Positions 1 to 6,271 of a stretch of DNA of 11,375 nt are shown piece after piece. The notes under the pieces are model-generated. The model was given only the letters and a program-made list of their open reading frames with translations. It did not search any database and was not told the DNA's origin. Positions within the stretch are counted from its first letter, which is position 1, and every line of letters begins with the position of its first letter. A program made the position numbers and the translations under genes. This DNA comes from Clostridia bacterium (lineage in GTDB: Bacteria; Bacillota_A; Clostridia; Christensenellales; CAG-138): the NCBI GenBank assembly GCA_017553815.1, contig JAFZJT010000028.1, forward strand, positions 1 through 11,375. The letters are read 5' to 3'.

Positions 1-35
1 ATTCGGCGGCGCGGTTCTGTTTTTTGTTTGCTAAA

Positions 36-1211
36 TCAGCCGTTTCCGTCAATAAGGGCTTTGACCTCGTCCGCAAAGCGGATCTGAGCGTTCGCTTTTT
101 CAAGGAGCGTTCTGTAAAACGCCGCGACGTCGGCGTCCGCAAGTATGAAGCGCACCTGCGAATTGGCAAGAGCGATCCCGAGCATCTGCTCGATCTCCTC
201 GCGCGTCCAGTCCGAATATGCCCGCATACGCTTGATGACCATATGGGTGTTGGTAAAACTGCGGCTGTTTTCAAGGTCGATGATGCTTTCGAGTTTGGCG
301 CGCTTTTCGTCGTCGATCTCCTTCGCGTTTGCGATCGCCTCGGCTTTGCATCGGTAGGAGTATTCCTCAAGCGCCTCGTTGTCGGCGGTGCGGATGATGA
401 TCGCCTTTATAAGTTCGTCCATCTTCGAGTCTTCGGTATAATCCGCCGGAGCAAAGTATTTGATCCTGTTGTCGCGGATCATCCTGTAGACCTTGGTTTT
501 ATCCTGCGTGTGCGCGTCAAATACACCGATGGAGAACCCACCGTACGAGTTCACGAGTTTCATACAGGGTATATCGGTGTCGCTGTCCCCGATGTAGACC
601 ATATTACGGAACGGTACGCGCAGTTCTTCGCTTGAAAAATAATCGTTCACGCCTTGATCGTTGATATCGAGGACGCCCTTGCTGATGCGGAACAGGAACT
701 GCGTTTTGTTCGTGTAGTTGACGGCCTGCGCGGGCCAGACGGCTACGCCCTTGTCGTTAAAATAGAACGAACTTGCGTAGATCTTTTCAAACGCGCCGCT
801 CTTGGCGACGGAAGTGCCCTCGATCATCTCTTTCAGACCGGACGATATAACGTAGTGTTCAACGATAACGCCATGCTCCTCTCCGAAGCGGCGGATCCTT
901 TCAAACCAGGACTCAACGCCGGGATAGAACTCGACCTTCGCGCCGTACTCCGCCAGCGTGTCCTTTGTAAACAGCAATTTGCCCGCGGACTCGTCCAGCA
1001 TCTTATACATATAGGCGATATTCTGATCCATCTCGTTGCGCGCCGCCACATCGTTGGACTCCTTCCAAAACGCGGGCACGTCAAAACCGAGCTTTTGAAT
1101 ATAACCCTGCGCCTGCATATCTATCGGCGTCAGCGTTTTGTCAAAATCGTAGCAGATCGCCAAAACGGGTCGATCGCCCTTCTTCTTTCGTATGAATTCA
1201 TTAAACGGCAT
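36..1211 (-). CDS. HAD-superfamily phosphatase (substrate unknown)
   Basis: Predicted cytoplasmic Mg-dependent HAD hydrolase of 391 residues. Motif I is DFDKTLT at residues 22-28, with the nucleophile and acid/base aspartates at 22 and 24. Motif II is the ISSG stretch at 122-125, and motif IV is GDSDTD at 208-213, coordinating metal. Between motifs I and II is a helical cap-like segment (about 30-95). The C-terminal 120 residues are helical, charged and outside the minimal HAD fold. The DFDKT and GDSDTD forms recall phosphoserine-phosphatase-like HADs, but nothing fixes the substrate. I chose the ATG at 1211. The frame stays open to 1292, but that extension would run into the upstream DUF445 gene and reads unlike a HAD N-terminus. 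A purine-rich AAAGGA lies about 12 nt upstream of 1211. The gene follows the DUF445 gene by 53 bp on the same strand, so co-transcription is likely. I see no terminator before the left edge. Confidence 0.85.
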   Translation of the reverse strand: MPFNEFIRKKKGDRPVLAICYDFDKTLTPIDMQAQGYIQKLGFDVPAFWKESNDVAARNEMDQNIAYMYKMLDESAGKLLFTKDTLAEYGAKVEFYPGVESWFERIRRFGEEHGVIVEHYVISSGLKEMIEGTSVAKSGAFEKIYASSFYFNDKGVAVWPAQAVNYTNKTQFLFRISKGVLDINDQGVNDYFSSEELRVPFRNMVYIGDSDTDIPCMKLVNSYGGFSIGVFDAHTQDKTKVYRMIRDNRIKYFAPADYTEDSKMDELIKAIIIRTADNEALEEYSYRCKAEAIANAKEIDDEKRAKLESIIDLENSRSFTNTHMVIKRMRAYSDWTREEIEQMLGIALANSQVRFILADADVAAFYRTLLEKANAQIRFADEVKALIDGNG

Positions 1212-1264
1212 GGCATTTGTCCGTCCTTTCGTTATCTGCGCGCTAAACCCGGCGCAAGAATCGT

Positions 1265-2155
1265 TTACATACCAATCAGCGAGGGTATCCAACCCATCAA
1301 AAAGCCGAGGATCGCGCCAAGATACAGTATTGCGTTGAGTTCCTTGCGCATAAGACCGAAGATCAGTTTTTCCAGTTCCTTGACTTCAAGCGAGTTTATC
1401 TTATCCTCAACGACCTTCTCGATATTGACGCCTTTGAGAATGCGGCCCGTGTTGCTTTTGACGGCGGACAGGTAGAGCTCAACGCCCGTGTCGATCCAGC
1501 GCGGGAGCTTGTCCTCGTTTTTTGCGATGATCGTGCCGACGCGCATATCCATCAGCTTGTCGGCTTCCTCGTTCACAAGATTTTTTACAATGGAATCGGC
1601 ATATTTTGCGACGGTCTTATTGACCATAGCGCCGATACTGCCGTAAAAAGTATCTATCACGCCGATGCGAAAACGGCTTGTCTTGCCGCTTTCGATCACC
1701 TTCTGCTTTACGCCGTTTGAGATAGCCTCGCCGAAATCTATCGCGTACAGACGGTCGCATATGACGGCCGCGATCCTTTCGCGTGCGTTTATGAGCGAAC
1801 TCTCGGCGATCTCCGCGGATACGGCGGAAGACAGCACCTCTTTCAGCGTGGATCCGTTATCGCGGTTGGCTTCCACAAGGCTCGTCATAGCGCCGCGGAT
1901 CTTTTCGACTGTTTCGTCGGACGTCAAAACTTGGCGGAGCGTATCCTCGTTCAAAAGATCGGAACTTATGACTCCGCCGATGGACTTTGCGATATTGCCC
2001 TGCTCCTTGGGAATAAGGCCGGGCGTAAGCGGCACCCGCCATTTGCCGATGTATACGGCCTTGTGCGGATGAAACAGCATCTTTATCGCTATGTAATTGG
2101 TCAAATATCCGATCACTCCGCCGACAACGGGCGCGATCAACATAGTCCATTGCAT
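1265..2155 (-). CDS. DUF445 family membrane protein (YheB-like)
   Basis: A 296-residue membrane-anchored protein of the DUF445 family, related to Bacillus YheB; the molecular role is unknown. Residues 5-24 form a hydrophobic segment running into the family signature GYLTNYIAIKMLFHP (16-30), followed by the conserved VPLTPGLIPKEQGNIAKSIG region. The middle is long, soluble and helical. A second hydrophobic segment closes the protein (about 274-296), giving a two-anchor topology. It is shorter than YheB (about 377 residues), with the difference in the middle. The ATG at 2155 is preceded by GGAG with 5-nt spacing, so the start is secure. An extended -10 promoter lies at 2273-2301 with a leader of about 110 nt. 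The HAD phosphatase gene follows 53 bp downstream, probably on the same transcript. Confidence 0.88.
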   Translation of the reverse strand: MQWTMLIAPVVGGVIGYLTNYIAIKMLFHPHKAVYIGKWRVPLTPGLIPKEQGNIAKSIGGVISSDLLNEDTLRQVLTSDETVEKIRGAMTSLVEANRDNGSTLKEVLSSAVSAEIAESSLINARERIAAVICDRLYAIDFGEAISNGVKQKVIESGKTSRFRIGVIDTFYGSIGAMVNKTVAKYADSIVKNLVNEEADKLMDMRVGTIIAKNEDKLPRWIDTGVELYLSAVKSNTGRILKGVNIEKVVEDKINSLEVKELEKLIFGLMRKELNAILYLGAILGFLMGWIPSLIGM

Positions 2156-2185
2156 ATTATCTCCACTCGTTCCTTGAAACTTTGA

Positions 2186-2251
2186 TCAAAACGACAGGGC
2201 GGGGCTCACGATCATCGCCGGGATCGCCTCGATTAAGGCATTTGCTGCCGT
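2186..2251 (-). other. Possible coding remnant between promoter and DUF445 gene
   Basis: The minus strand reads TAANALIEAIPAMIVSP, then ALSF and TGA at 2186-2188, using codons ending in G or C like the neighbouring host genes. The phrase resembles the last helix of a small membrane protein, for example an S component of an ECF transporter. Upstream of 2251 the frame stays open but becomes AT-rich and unlike protein, and no start codon with a ribosome binding site is seen. It could be the leftover 3' end of a deleted gene or chance. Confidence 0.2.
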
Positions 2252-2272
2252 TTTTTGTAGAGTATCAAAGTT

Positions 2273-2301
2273 ATTATAACATTTGATATAATTAAAATCA
2301 A
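2273..2301 (-). promoter_or_regulatory. Promoter of the DUF445-HAD transcript
   Basis: On the minus strand, TTGATT (2296-2301) and TATAAT (2273-2278) are separated by 17 nt, and a TGT directly upstream of the -10 makes it an extended -10 promoter. It lies about 120 bp upstream of the DUF445 start, and no other gene intervenes. Confidence 0.6.
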
Positions 2302-2528
2302 CTTTGTGTTTCCGCAGAAATGACCGTTGCACAGATCGGTACTTGCGTTGTAATAGCCAAATAACTTTTAACGAAGACCGCTGATATTCTTTGGTTTAGT
2401 TGAATGGCAGTTAGTGTATAAAAAAATCATGCATCTGCTTGGAGCGGTACGTCCGCAGTTTTCTGTATTGTGTTTAACACGCATACAACACCTATTTTAC
2501 GTCGCTATTACTACTTTATGTATCGACT
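2279..2528. other. AT-rich intergenic stretch without a supported gene
   Basis: No reading frame here has a ribosome binding site or a recognisable protein. The only structure seen, apart from the -35 region of the DUF445 promoter at its left end, is a 19-bp sequence at 2454-2472 that recurs inverted inside the neighbouring membrane-protein gene. Confidence 0.5.
2454..2472 (+). repeat. 19-bp inverted repeat, left copy
   Basis: CGCAGTTTTCTGTATTGTG is the exact reverse complement of 3006-3024, which lies inside the membrane-protein coding sequence. The match ends abruptly on both sides. Confidence 0.75.
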
Positions 2529-2554
2529 AAAAGACGCCGCATTTCCGCGACGCC
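2529..2554 (-). terminator. Rho-independent terminator of the membrane-protein gene
   Basis: The minus-strand transcript forms GGCGUCGC / GCGGCGUC (eight pairs, two of them G-U) around a GGAAAU loop, followed by UUUU. It starts about 10 nt after the stop codon. Confidence 0.75.
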
Positions 2555-2564
2555 TGTTAGTTTG

Positions 2565-3278
2565 CTATTTGATTTTGTATTCGGTCGAATTGATTATCAG
2601 ACATTCATCATCTTTCCAATAAATTTGAATATCGTCAAATTCGTCCCACTCTCCATAATAAACCCTTTGAGGCTTCTTTTCAATTTTGAAAAGAATGGCG
2701 TTTATTCCGCTTTTTTCATACACATCAATATGCGTATCTCCGCCGAGCGCACCTTGGTCGCTGTCTATCACTTGGGCATAATACTTTCCGCTTGGGGATT
2801 CAATCGTTTGGACGACCGTATTTTGACCGATATTGCCGAAAACCAAAGATATAAAGCTTATAAAGCAAATAGGTAATGCCATTATGGCATACAGTATTAA
2901 GGCAATTTTTCTAAGAACAAGCGGCTTGACATATTTGATCGTCAAATAAAAACAACATCCCGCAGATATTGATACACCCGCTATCACCGGGATTTCAGGA
3001 TACCCCACAATACAGAAAACTGCGTTAATTAGCGAGAAAAGCGAGATGACAGCCAACAAAATACGTAACGATCTGTTTTCAAGCGTATTTTTATAAATGA
3101 GGTCAAGGACAACGATACATACGGACAATACCGCAAGCGCAACAGCGAAAGCGGAAATACTGATCAATTTAAAACTATAACCAAAACAGGCTGTTATAAG
3201 AACACCTGCAGGATAAAGTGCTGTCAATATAAACAGCAACAATGTTAGAATAAATGCAACCTTTTTTATCCTATGCAC
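2565..3278 (-). CDS. Hypothetical five-helix membrane protein with extracytoplasmic C-terminal domain
   Basis: A 237-residue protein of unknown function. Hydrophobic segments lie at about 7-30, 38-61, 71-91, 96-114 and 123-147. A soluble tail (150-237) begins ESPSGKYYAQVIDSDQGALGG, a phrase I associate with conserved hypothetical proteins of Clostridia, possibly DUF5412-like; that family name is tentative. The start is GTG at 3278: no ATG exists in frame near the N-terminus, and AAGGA sits about 10 nt upstream. The stop is TAG, followed at once by a strong terminator. The gene is clearly AT-rich compared with the DUF445 gene and guaA, and it abuts the left boundary of the guaA-linked element, so it may be older acquired DNA at the same spot. 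No promoter stood out upstream. Confidence 0.75.
   Translation of the reverse strand: MHRIKKVAFILTLLLFILTALYPAGVLITACFGYSFKLISISAFAVALAVLSVCIVVLDLIYKNTLENRSLRILLAVISLFSLINAVFCIVGYPEIPVIAGVSISAGCCFYLTIKYVKPLVLRKIALILYAIMALPICFISFISLVFGNIGQNTVVQTIESPSGKYYAQVIDSDQGALGGDTHIDVYEKSGINAILFKIEKKPQRVYYGEWDEFDDIQIYWKDDECLIINSTEYKIK
3006..3024 (-). repeat. 19-bp inverted repeat, right copy (inside a gene)
   Basis: This is the exact inverted partner of 2454-2472. Here it encodes the AVFCIV stretch of the third membrane segment of the 237-residue protein. Confidence 0.75.
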
Positions 3279-3328
3279 CTCATTCTTTTCCTTGCATTTT
3301 ATTATTTACAAGGCTTTTTAACGCTTTG

Positions 3329-3345
3329 GGATTATTCCCACTCTA
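3329..3345 (+). repeat. Left attachment-site-like repeat (duplicate of guaA 3' end)
   Basis: GGATTATTCCCACTCTA matches 5021-5037 in the same orientation at 16 of 17 positions, 12 of them contiguous (ATTCCCACTCTA). Read on the minus strand it gives Val-Glu-Trp-Glu-TAA, and the real guaA ends Ile-Glu-Trp-Glu-TGA. This is what a recombinase targeting the guaA 3' end would leave as the distal att site. Confidence 0.6.
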
Positions 3346-3443
3346 CTGCACTTAACACTTTTTGTTTATGAATTGTGTTTCGTGCTGCACAGCGTGTCTT
3401 TGACTACTCATATTGTCCGTACTATCCTACCTTGCCGCCGCGA

Positions 3444-3474
3444 TGTTATCAATTTGTTATCAGCGTTGATAACA
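3444..3474 (+). repeat. 31-bp direct repeat flanking the HNH gene, left copy
   Basis: It comprises three copies of an 8-bp unit: TGTTATCA at 3444 and 3455 (11-bp period), then TGATAACA inverted at 3467. It matches 4921-4951 at 28 of 31 positions. The inner 20 bp, TGTTATCAGCGTTGATAACA, is the exact reverse complement of 4932-4951. Candidate binding site for a recombinase or regulator. Confidence 0.8.
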
Positions 3475-3482
3475 GGGATAAT

Positions 3483-3496
3483 TGTATAGGTATACA
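3483..3496. repeat. 14-bp palindrome downstream of the HNH gene
   Basis: TGTATAGGTATACA has 6-bp arms around GG. It sits between the HNH stop codon and the left 31-bp repeat. Function unknown. Confidence 0.4.
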
Positions 3497-3504
3497 CGGT
3501 AACT

Positions 3505-4773
3505 TTACTTGTTCAGTTTATCATATAACTTACGATAGAGAGCAAATGGCTCCTTCCAGTCTTCATAATATTTTAGGATAACACTCATCGATGGTAGCCC
3601 CAGTTTGCTCAATTCCTTTGCTGCTGGTATTTCCTTTCCTGACTTTATCCATTCTGCGACTGCGTCATCCACTTCTTGTTTTGTATATTTTGCTTTTTTG
3701 CTTTGCTTTACAGTAATATTATACTTATTGCAAAAAGCAGGAAAAGAGCCAAATCGTTTATGTATTGTAGACGGCGAATAAGGAAATGATTCAAAGAATT
3801 GTTTCATTGAATCAACTACGCGCTCATTATCTCCGAAATACAAACTAACAGCATTTTCAATTTCTGTCTCTGATATGAAATCATTTTTTTGCGTTATTTG
3901 TGACCCGACCGCTTGCTGATAGGCGGCAAGTGATCCAAAGAAATTATAAACAATTTTCGATGTGGGAAGATTGTTCTCTGCTCGCAAACTGCTTTCAGTT
4001 ATCTTTCCATGCATTGCTACATAGTCTTTTCCTGCCTTTAACACGCTCTGGTAATCCCAATTTGGACGAACAGCCAAGCCAAGCATTTTTTTCTTAATAT
4101 CTGTAAAGTTCTTATACTCCGGAAAATAACTTAAAATGCACGGAAGTGAAGGAAGCTTGTTTTTCTTTGTCAAATCTTTTTGTAATATATCACCGTGTTC
4201 TTCAACATATGTTTCCAAGGTTGTTTTAATTGTCTCTCTATCCCAGTTAGCTGATAAATCTTCAACCCCAAATGTATTTTTTAATGTACGTAAATCTCCA
4301 TAGTACTTTTTTACAAAGTGGATTGAAGGCAAATGATTATACTCCCGACCAAAATCGACCTTGTGAATATCTCCTTTTCTACAAATAAAGTCTAAAATGA
4401 TCTTATCGAATGCCTCTTTTGACATACTGTCTTGCGGTTGTTCGGCACATTCCGACAAAGAATCACCACTCAATTTCTGCCCGGGCATCATATCAGTTAT
4501 ACCTGCAAAGAATCGCTTTGCTTGCTCCTCCAACAAAAAGTCTTGCAACTCTTTATCATTCTTTTTTAGATTGCAGTTAATACAGAGTATTTGGCAGTTG
4601 TCTGCCGTCGATTTTCCGCCTTTTGCAAATGGGAAAATATGATCAAAATGACACTCGTTGATTGATGAAAGCTTCACACCACAGATTGCACAGTGTATTG
4701 CACCATTGTTATTCCTAAGGTTTTCTGTGATTGCACTTAACTTGACAGAATCCGAAAAGCCTCTGTTTGCCAT
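3505..4773 (-). CDS. HNH endonuclease with five homing-endonuclease-associated-type repeats
   Basis: A 422-residue predicted DNA endonuclease. The N-terminal HNH domain has paired zinc cysteines C28/C31 and C64/C67. The catalytic HxDH is at 42-45 (H42, D44, H45), with N59 and a CxxCN-type end at 64-68. After a linker (about 76-118) come five divergent modules of 50-55 residues at about 121-171, 176-233, 238-291, 301-353 and 363-416. Each has a helix, a short acidic or polar turn, then a (L)PS-x3-(I/V)-x-(K/Y)-(Y/F)(F/Y)G-like segment and a closing helix. This matches the homing-endonuclease-associated repeat (HNH_repeat) pattern, thought to bind DNA. I took the ATG at 4773, which has GGAGG 5 nt upstream; a TTG at 4785 lies within that ribosome site. 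A sigma-A promoter lies at 4848-4876. AT-rich and flanked by repeats, it is probably mobile or selfish. A defence role is the alternative. Confidence 0.82.
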   Translation of the reverse strand: MANRGFSDSVKLSAITENLRNNNGAIHCAICGVKLSSINECHFDHIFPFAKGGKSTADNCQILCINCNLKKNDKELQDFLLEEQAKRFFAGITDMMPGQKLSGDSLSECAEQPQDSMSKEAFDKIILDFICRKGDIHKVDFGREYNHLPSIHFVKKYYGDLRTLKNTFGVEDLSANWDRETIKTTLETYVEEHGDILQKDLTKKNKLPSLPCILSYFPEYKNFTDIKKKMLGLAVRPNWDYQSVLKAGKDYVAMHGKITESSLRAENNLPTSKIVYNFFGSLAAYQQAVGSQITQKNDFISETEIENAVSLYFGDNERVVDSMKQFFESFPYSPSTIHKRFGSFPAFCNKYNITVKQSKKAKYTKQEVDDAVAEWIKSGKEIPAAKELSKLGLPSMSVILKYYEDWKEPFALYRKLYDKLNK

Positions 4774-4847
4774 ATAAACCTCCAAATGTTTCCTAATTTA
4801 TATAAACAGCAATAAAACGCAGTATGTTAACAATGCCGATTATAATT

Positions 4848-4876
4848 ACTATATCATTTGATTGATGCGTTGTCAA
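4848..4876 (-). promoter_or_regulatory. Promoter of the HNH endonuclease gene
   Basis: Minus-strand TTGACA (4871-4876), 17-nt spacer, TATAGT (4848-4853). This is a near-consensus sigma-A promoter, giving a leader of about 65-70 nt to the ATG at 4773. The right 31-bp repeat lies about 45 bp upstream of the -35, close enough for a bound protein to affect it. Confidence 0.7.
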
Positions 4877-4920
4877 TGTTTACAGATGCGGTTTTGGATA
4901 ACTCTCGTAATTAACTATAC

Positions 4921-4951
4921 TGTTATCAAATTGTTATCAACGCTGATAACA
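4921..4951 (+). repeat. 31-bp direct repeat flanking the HNH gene, right copy
   Basis: Same three-unit layout as 3444-3474: TGTTATCA at 4921 and 4932, and inverted TGATAACA at 4944. The core TGTTATCAACGCTGATAACA is a hairpin with a 4-nt loop and is the exact reverse complement of the left core. Confidence 0.8.
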
Positions 4952-4956
4952 AGAAG

Positions 4957-4983
4957 TAGCAGGCACTCCGAAGAATGCCTGCT
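4957..4983 (-). terminator. Hairpin downstream of guaA, probable terminator
   Basis: The minus-strand transcript folds AGCAGGCAUUC / GAGUGCCUGCU, eleven pairs closing a UUCG tetraloop, followed by ACUUCUUG. The U-tract is poor, but position and stability fit termination of guaA. It lies inside the putative element, so the element may have supplied it. Confidence 0.55.
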
Positions 4984-5020
4984 GTTTAGGATAATTCAGT
5001 ACATTTCAAGCTGAAAATGT

Positions 5021-5037
5021 GGATCATTCCCACTCTA
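5021..5037 (+). repeat. Right attachment-site-like repeat (native guaA 3' end)
   Basis: GGATCATTCCCACTCTA covers the guaA stop (TGA, 5024-5026) and the codons for the terminal Ile-Glu-Trp-Glu. It is a direct repeat of 3329-3345. Just outside it, 5001-5020 forms an imperfect inverted repeat (ACATTTCA / TGAAAATGT). Confidence 0.6.
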
Positions 5038-6007
5038 TCGTTCCGGTAGGTTTGGGCGTAAGGTCGAACAGGACGCGATTGACGCCTTTGACTTCGTTCG
5101 TGATGCGCTCGGTGATGCGGCAGAGCAGTTCAAAGGGCACGTTTTCCACGGTGGCGGTCATCGCGTCGCGGGTATTTACGGCGCGCAGGATGACGGGCCA
5201 TTCGTCGCAGCGCTTGCCGTCCTTTATGCCGACAGACTTAAAATCGGGGACGGCGGTGAAATACTGCCATACTTTGCCCTCAAGACCGGCATTTGCGAAC
5301 TCTTCACGCAATATCGCGTCGCTCTCGCGCACGGCTTCGAGCCTGTCGCGGGTGATTGCGCCGAGGCAGCGCACGCCGAGACCGGGGCCCGGGAAGGGCT
5401 GGCGGTAGACCATACCGTGGGGAAGTCCCAGAGCCTCGCCGACCACGCGCACCTCGTCCTTAAAGAGGATGCGAACGGGCTCGACCAGTTCAAAATCGAG
5501 ATCATCCGGCAGACCGCCGGCGTTGTGGTGCGCCTTGATGCCGTGATCGCTCTCAAGGATATCTGGCCATATCGTGCCCTGCGCAAGGAAATGGATGCCG
5601 TCGAGTTTACGGGCTTCCTCGGCGAAAACTTCGATGAATTCGCCGCCGATTATCTTGCGCTTGGTCTCGGGATCGGCAACGCCAGCGAGCTTGTCGAGGA
5701 AGCGATCCACCGCGTCAACATAGATGAGGTTAGCATCCATTTCGTCCTTAAAAACGCGGATGACCTGCTCGGGCTCGCCCTTGCGCAAAAGACCGTGGTT
5801 TACGTGCACGCAAACGAGCTGTTTGCCGATGGCCTTGATAAGAAGCGCCGCAACGACGGACGAATCAACGCCGCCGGAGAGGGCAAGAAGGACCTTTTTA
5901 TCACCGACCTGTGCGCGAATATCCGCGATCTGCTCGGCAATGAAGGCTTCGGCAAGCGCCTGGTTGGTGATGCGCTCCATATTTTCGGGTCTTGTAAGAA
6001 TTGGCAT
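5024..6007 (-). CDS. guaA: GMP synthase, ATP pyrophosphatase subunit/domain only
   Basis: Catalyses the last step to GMP: XMP is adenylylated with ATP and aminated. This 327-residue protein contains only the ATP-pyrophosphatase domain (PP-loop SGGVDSS at 44-50) and the C-terminal dimerisation domain (QPFPGPGLGVRCLG motif; end PTGTIEWE). The N-terminal class I glutamine amidotransferase domain of ordinary bacterial GuaA (about 510-525 residues in all) is absent, as in archaeal two-subunit enzymes. The amidotransferase partner is not in this window. I chose the ATG at 6007, which has GGAGG 8 nt upstream; the in-frame ATG at 6022 lies before that site and has none. The clean short N-terminus (MPILTRPENM) suggests a naturally single-domain gene and not a fresh truncation. 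Its 3' end serves as the apparent insertion site of the HNH element. Confidence 0.9.
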   Translation of the reverse strand: MPILTRPENMERITNQALAEAFIAEQIADIRAQVGDKKVLLALSGGVDSSVVAALLIKAIGKQLVCVHVNHGLLRKGEPEQVIRVFKDEMDANLIYVDAVDRFLDKLAGVADPETKRKIIGGEFIEVFAEEARKLDGIHFLAQGTIWPDILESDHGIKAHHNAGGLPDDLDFELVEPVRILFKDEVRVVGEALGLPHGMVYRQPFPGPGLGVRCLGAITRDRLEAVRESDAILREEFANAGLEGKVWQYFTAVPDFKSVGIKDGKRCDEWPVILRAVNTRDAMTATVENVPFELLCRITERITNEVKGVNRVLFDLTPKPTGTIEWE

Positions 6008-6036
6008 AGGTTTATCCTCCATAAAAAATCAGCGTT

Positions 6037-6065
6037 ATTATAACATATTTTGCGCGGGATGAAAA
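6037..6065 (-). promoter_or_regulatory. guaA promoter
   Basis: Minus-strand TTTTCA (6060-6065), 17-nt spacer, TATAAT (6037-6042) preceded by TGT, an extended -10. It lies about 30 bp upstream of the guaA start. No purine riboswitch-like structure fits in so short a leader. The 16 bases from 6037 to 6052 recur upstream of the NUDIX gene at 7844. Confidence 0.65.
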
Positions 6066-6196
6066 GAGCGGCGAACGCTTTTTTATAAACCGGAAGATGA
6101 GATACTGTTTGTTTATGTGCTTAATGTGTATTGTTAACGTTTTGAATTGATTCTCGCATTGAAATCAAAAAGGCTAAAAAAATATTATAAGCCCTC

Positions 6197-6225
6197 TTGA
6201 CAAGAAAACTTGGCGAGGTTATAAT
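6197..6225 (+). promoter_or_regulatory. Consensus promoter of the XRE/membrane-protein cassette
   Basis: TTGACA (6197-6202), 17-nt spacer, TATAAT (6220-6225): both hexamers match the sigma-A consensus exactly. Such a strong promoter usually needs a repressor, and the cassette encodes one. Confidence 0.85.
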
Positions 6226-6249
6226 GATGCTGTGCTAAGAAAACTTGGC
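6201..6249 (+). promoter_or_regulatory. Candidate XRE operators (two 13-bp direct repeats)
   Basis: AAGAAAACTTGGC occurs at 6202-6214, inside the promoter spacer, and again at 6237-6249, just past the start of transcription (35-bp period). The first copy with its preceding C forms the palindrome CAAGAAAACTTG. The placement suits repression by the XRE protein of the same operon. Binding is inferred. Confidence 0.55.
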
Positions 6250-6271
6250 AACACTTCAGGAGGCTTTACGT

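Larger units (their letters stand above)
3334..5037. mobile_element. Putative 1.7-kb integrated element at the 3' end of guaA
   Basis: AT-rich DNA bounded by direct copies of ATTCCCACTCTA (3334-3345 and 5026-5037), the inner copy lying within the last codons of guaA. Inside are, in order, a 31-bp repeat, a 14-bp palindrome, one HNH nuclease gene with its own promoter, a second copy of the 31-bp repeat and a hairpin. No integrase or transposase is present. The 3' end of guaA is a documented integration target for genomic islands that use tyrosine recombinases. Because the repeat covers the codons for the last residues, guaA stays intact after insertion. Excision on paper restores guaA ending GAG TGG GAA TAA. 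The boundaries are inferred from the repeat, and mobility has not been shown. Confidence 0.5.

Noticed and set aside
24..1475. Long plus-strand frames opposite the HAD and DUF445 genes
   Set aside because: Shadows of well-supported minus-strand genes; no ribosome sites or recognisable domains.
3444..3480. TTATCA-rich repeats as DnaA boxes or an origin; GATAACAGGGATAA as an I-SceI-like site
   Set aside because: The units differ from the DnaA box at two positions and no replication gene is near. The I-SceI resemblance is partial and the encoded nuclease is HNH, not LAGLIDADG.
6064..6082. AGCG / CGCT hairpin followed by T residues as a terminator
   Set aside because: The stem is only four pairs and it sits across the guaA -35 region, with no plus-strand gene upstream to terminate.
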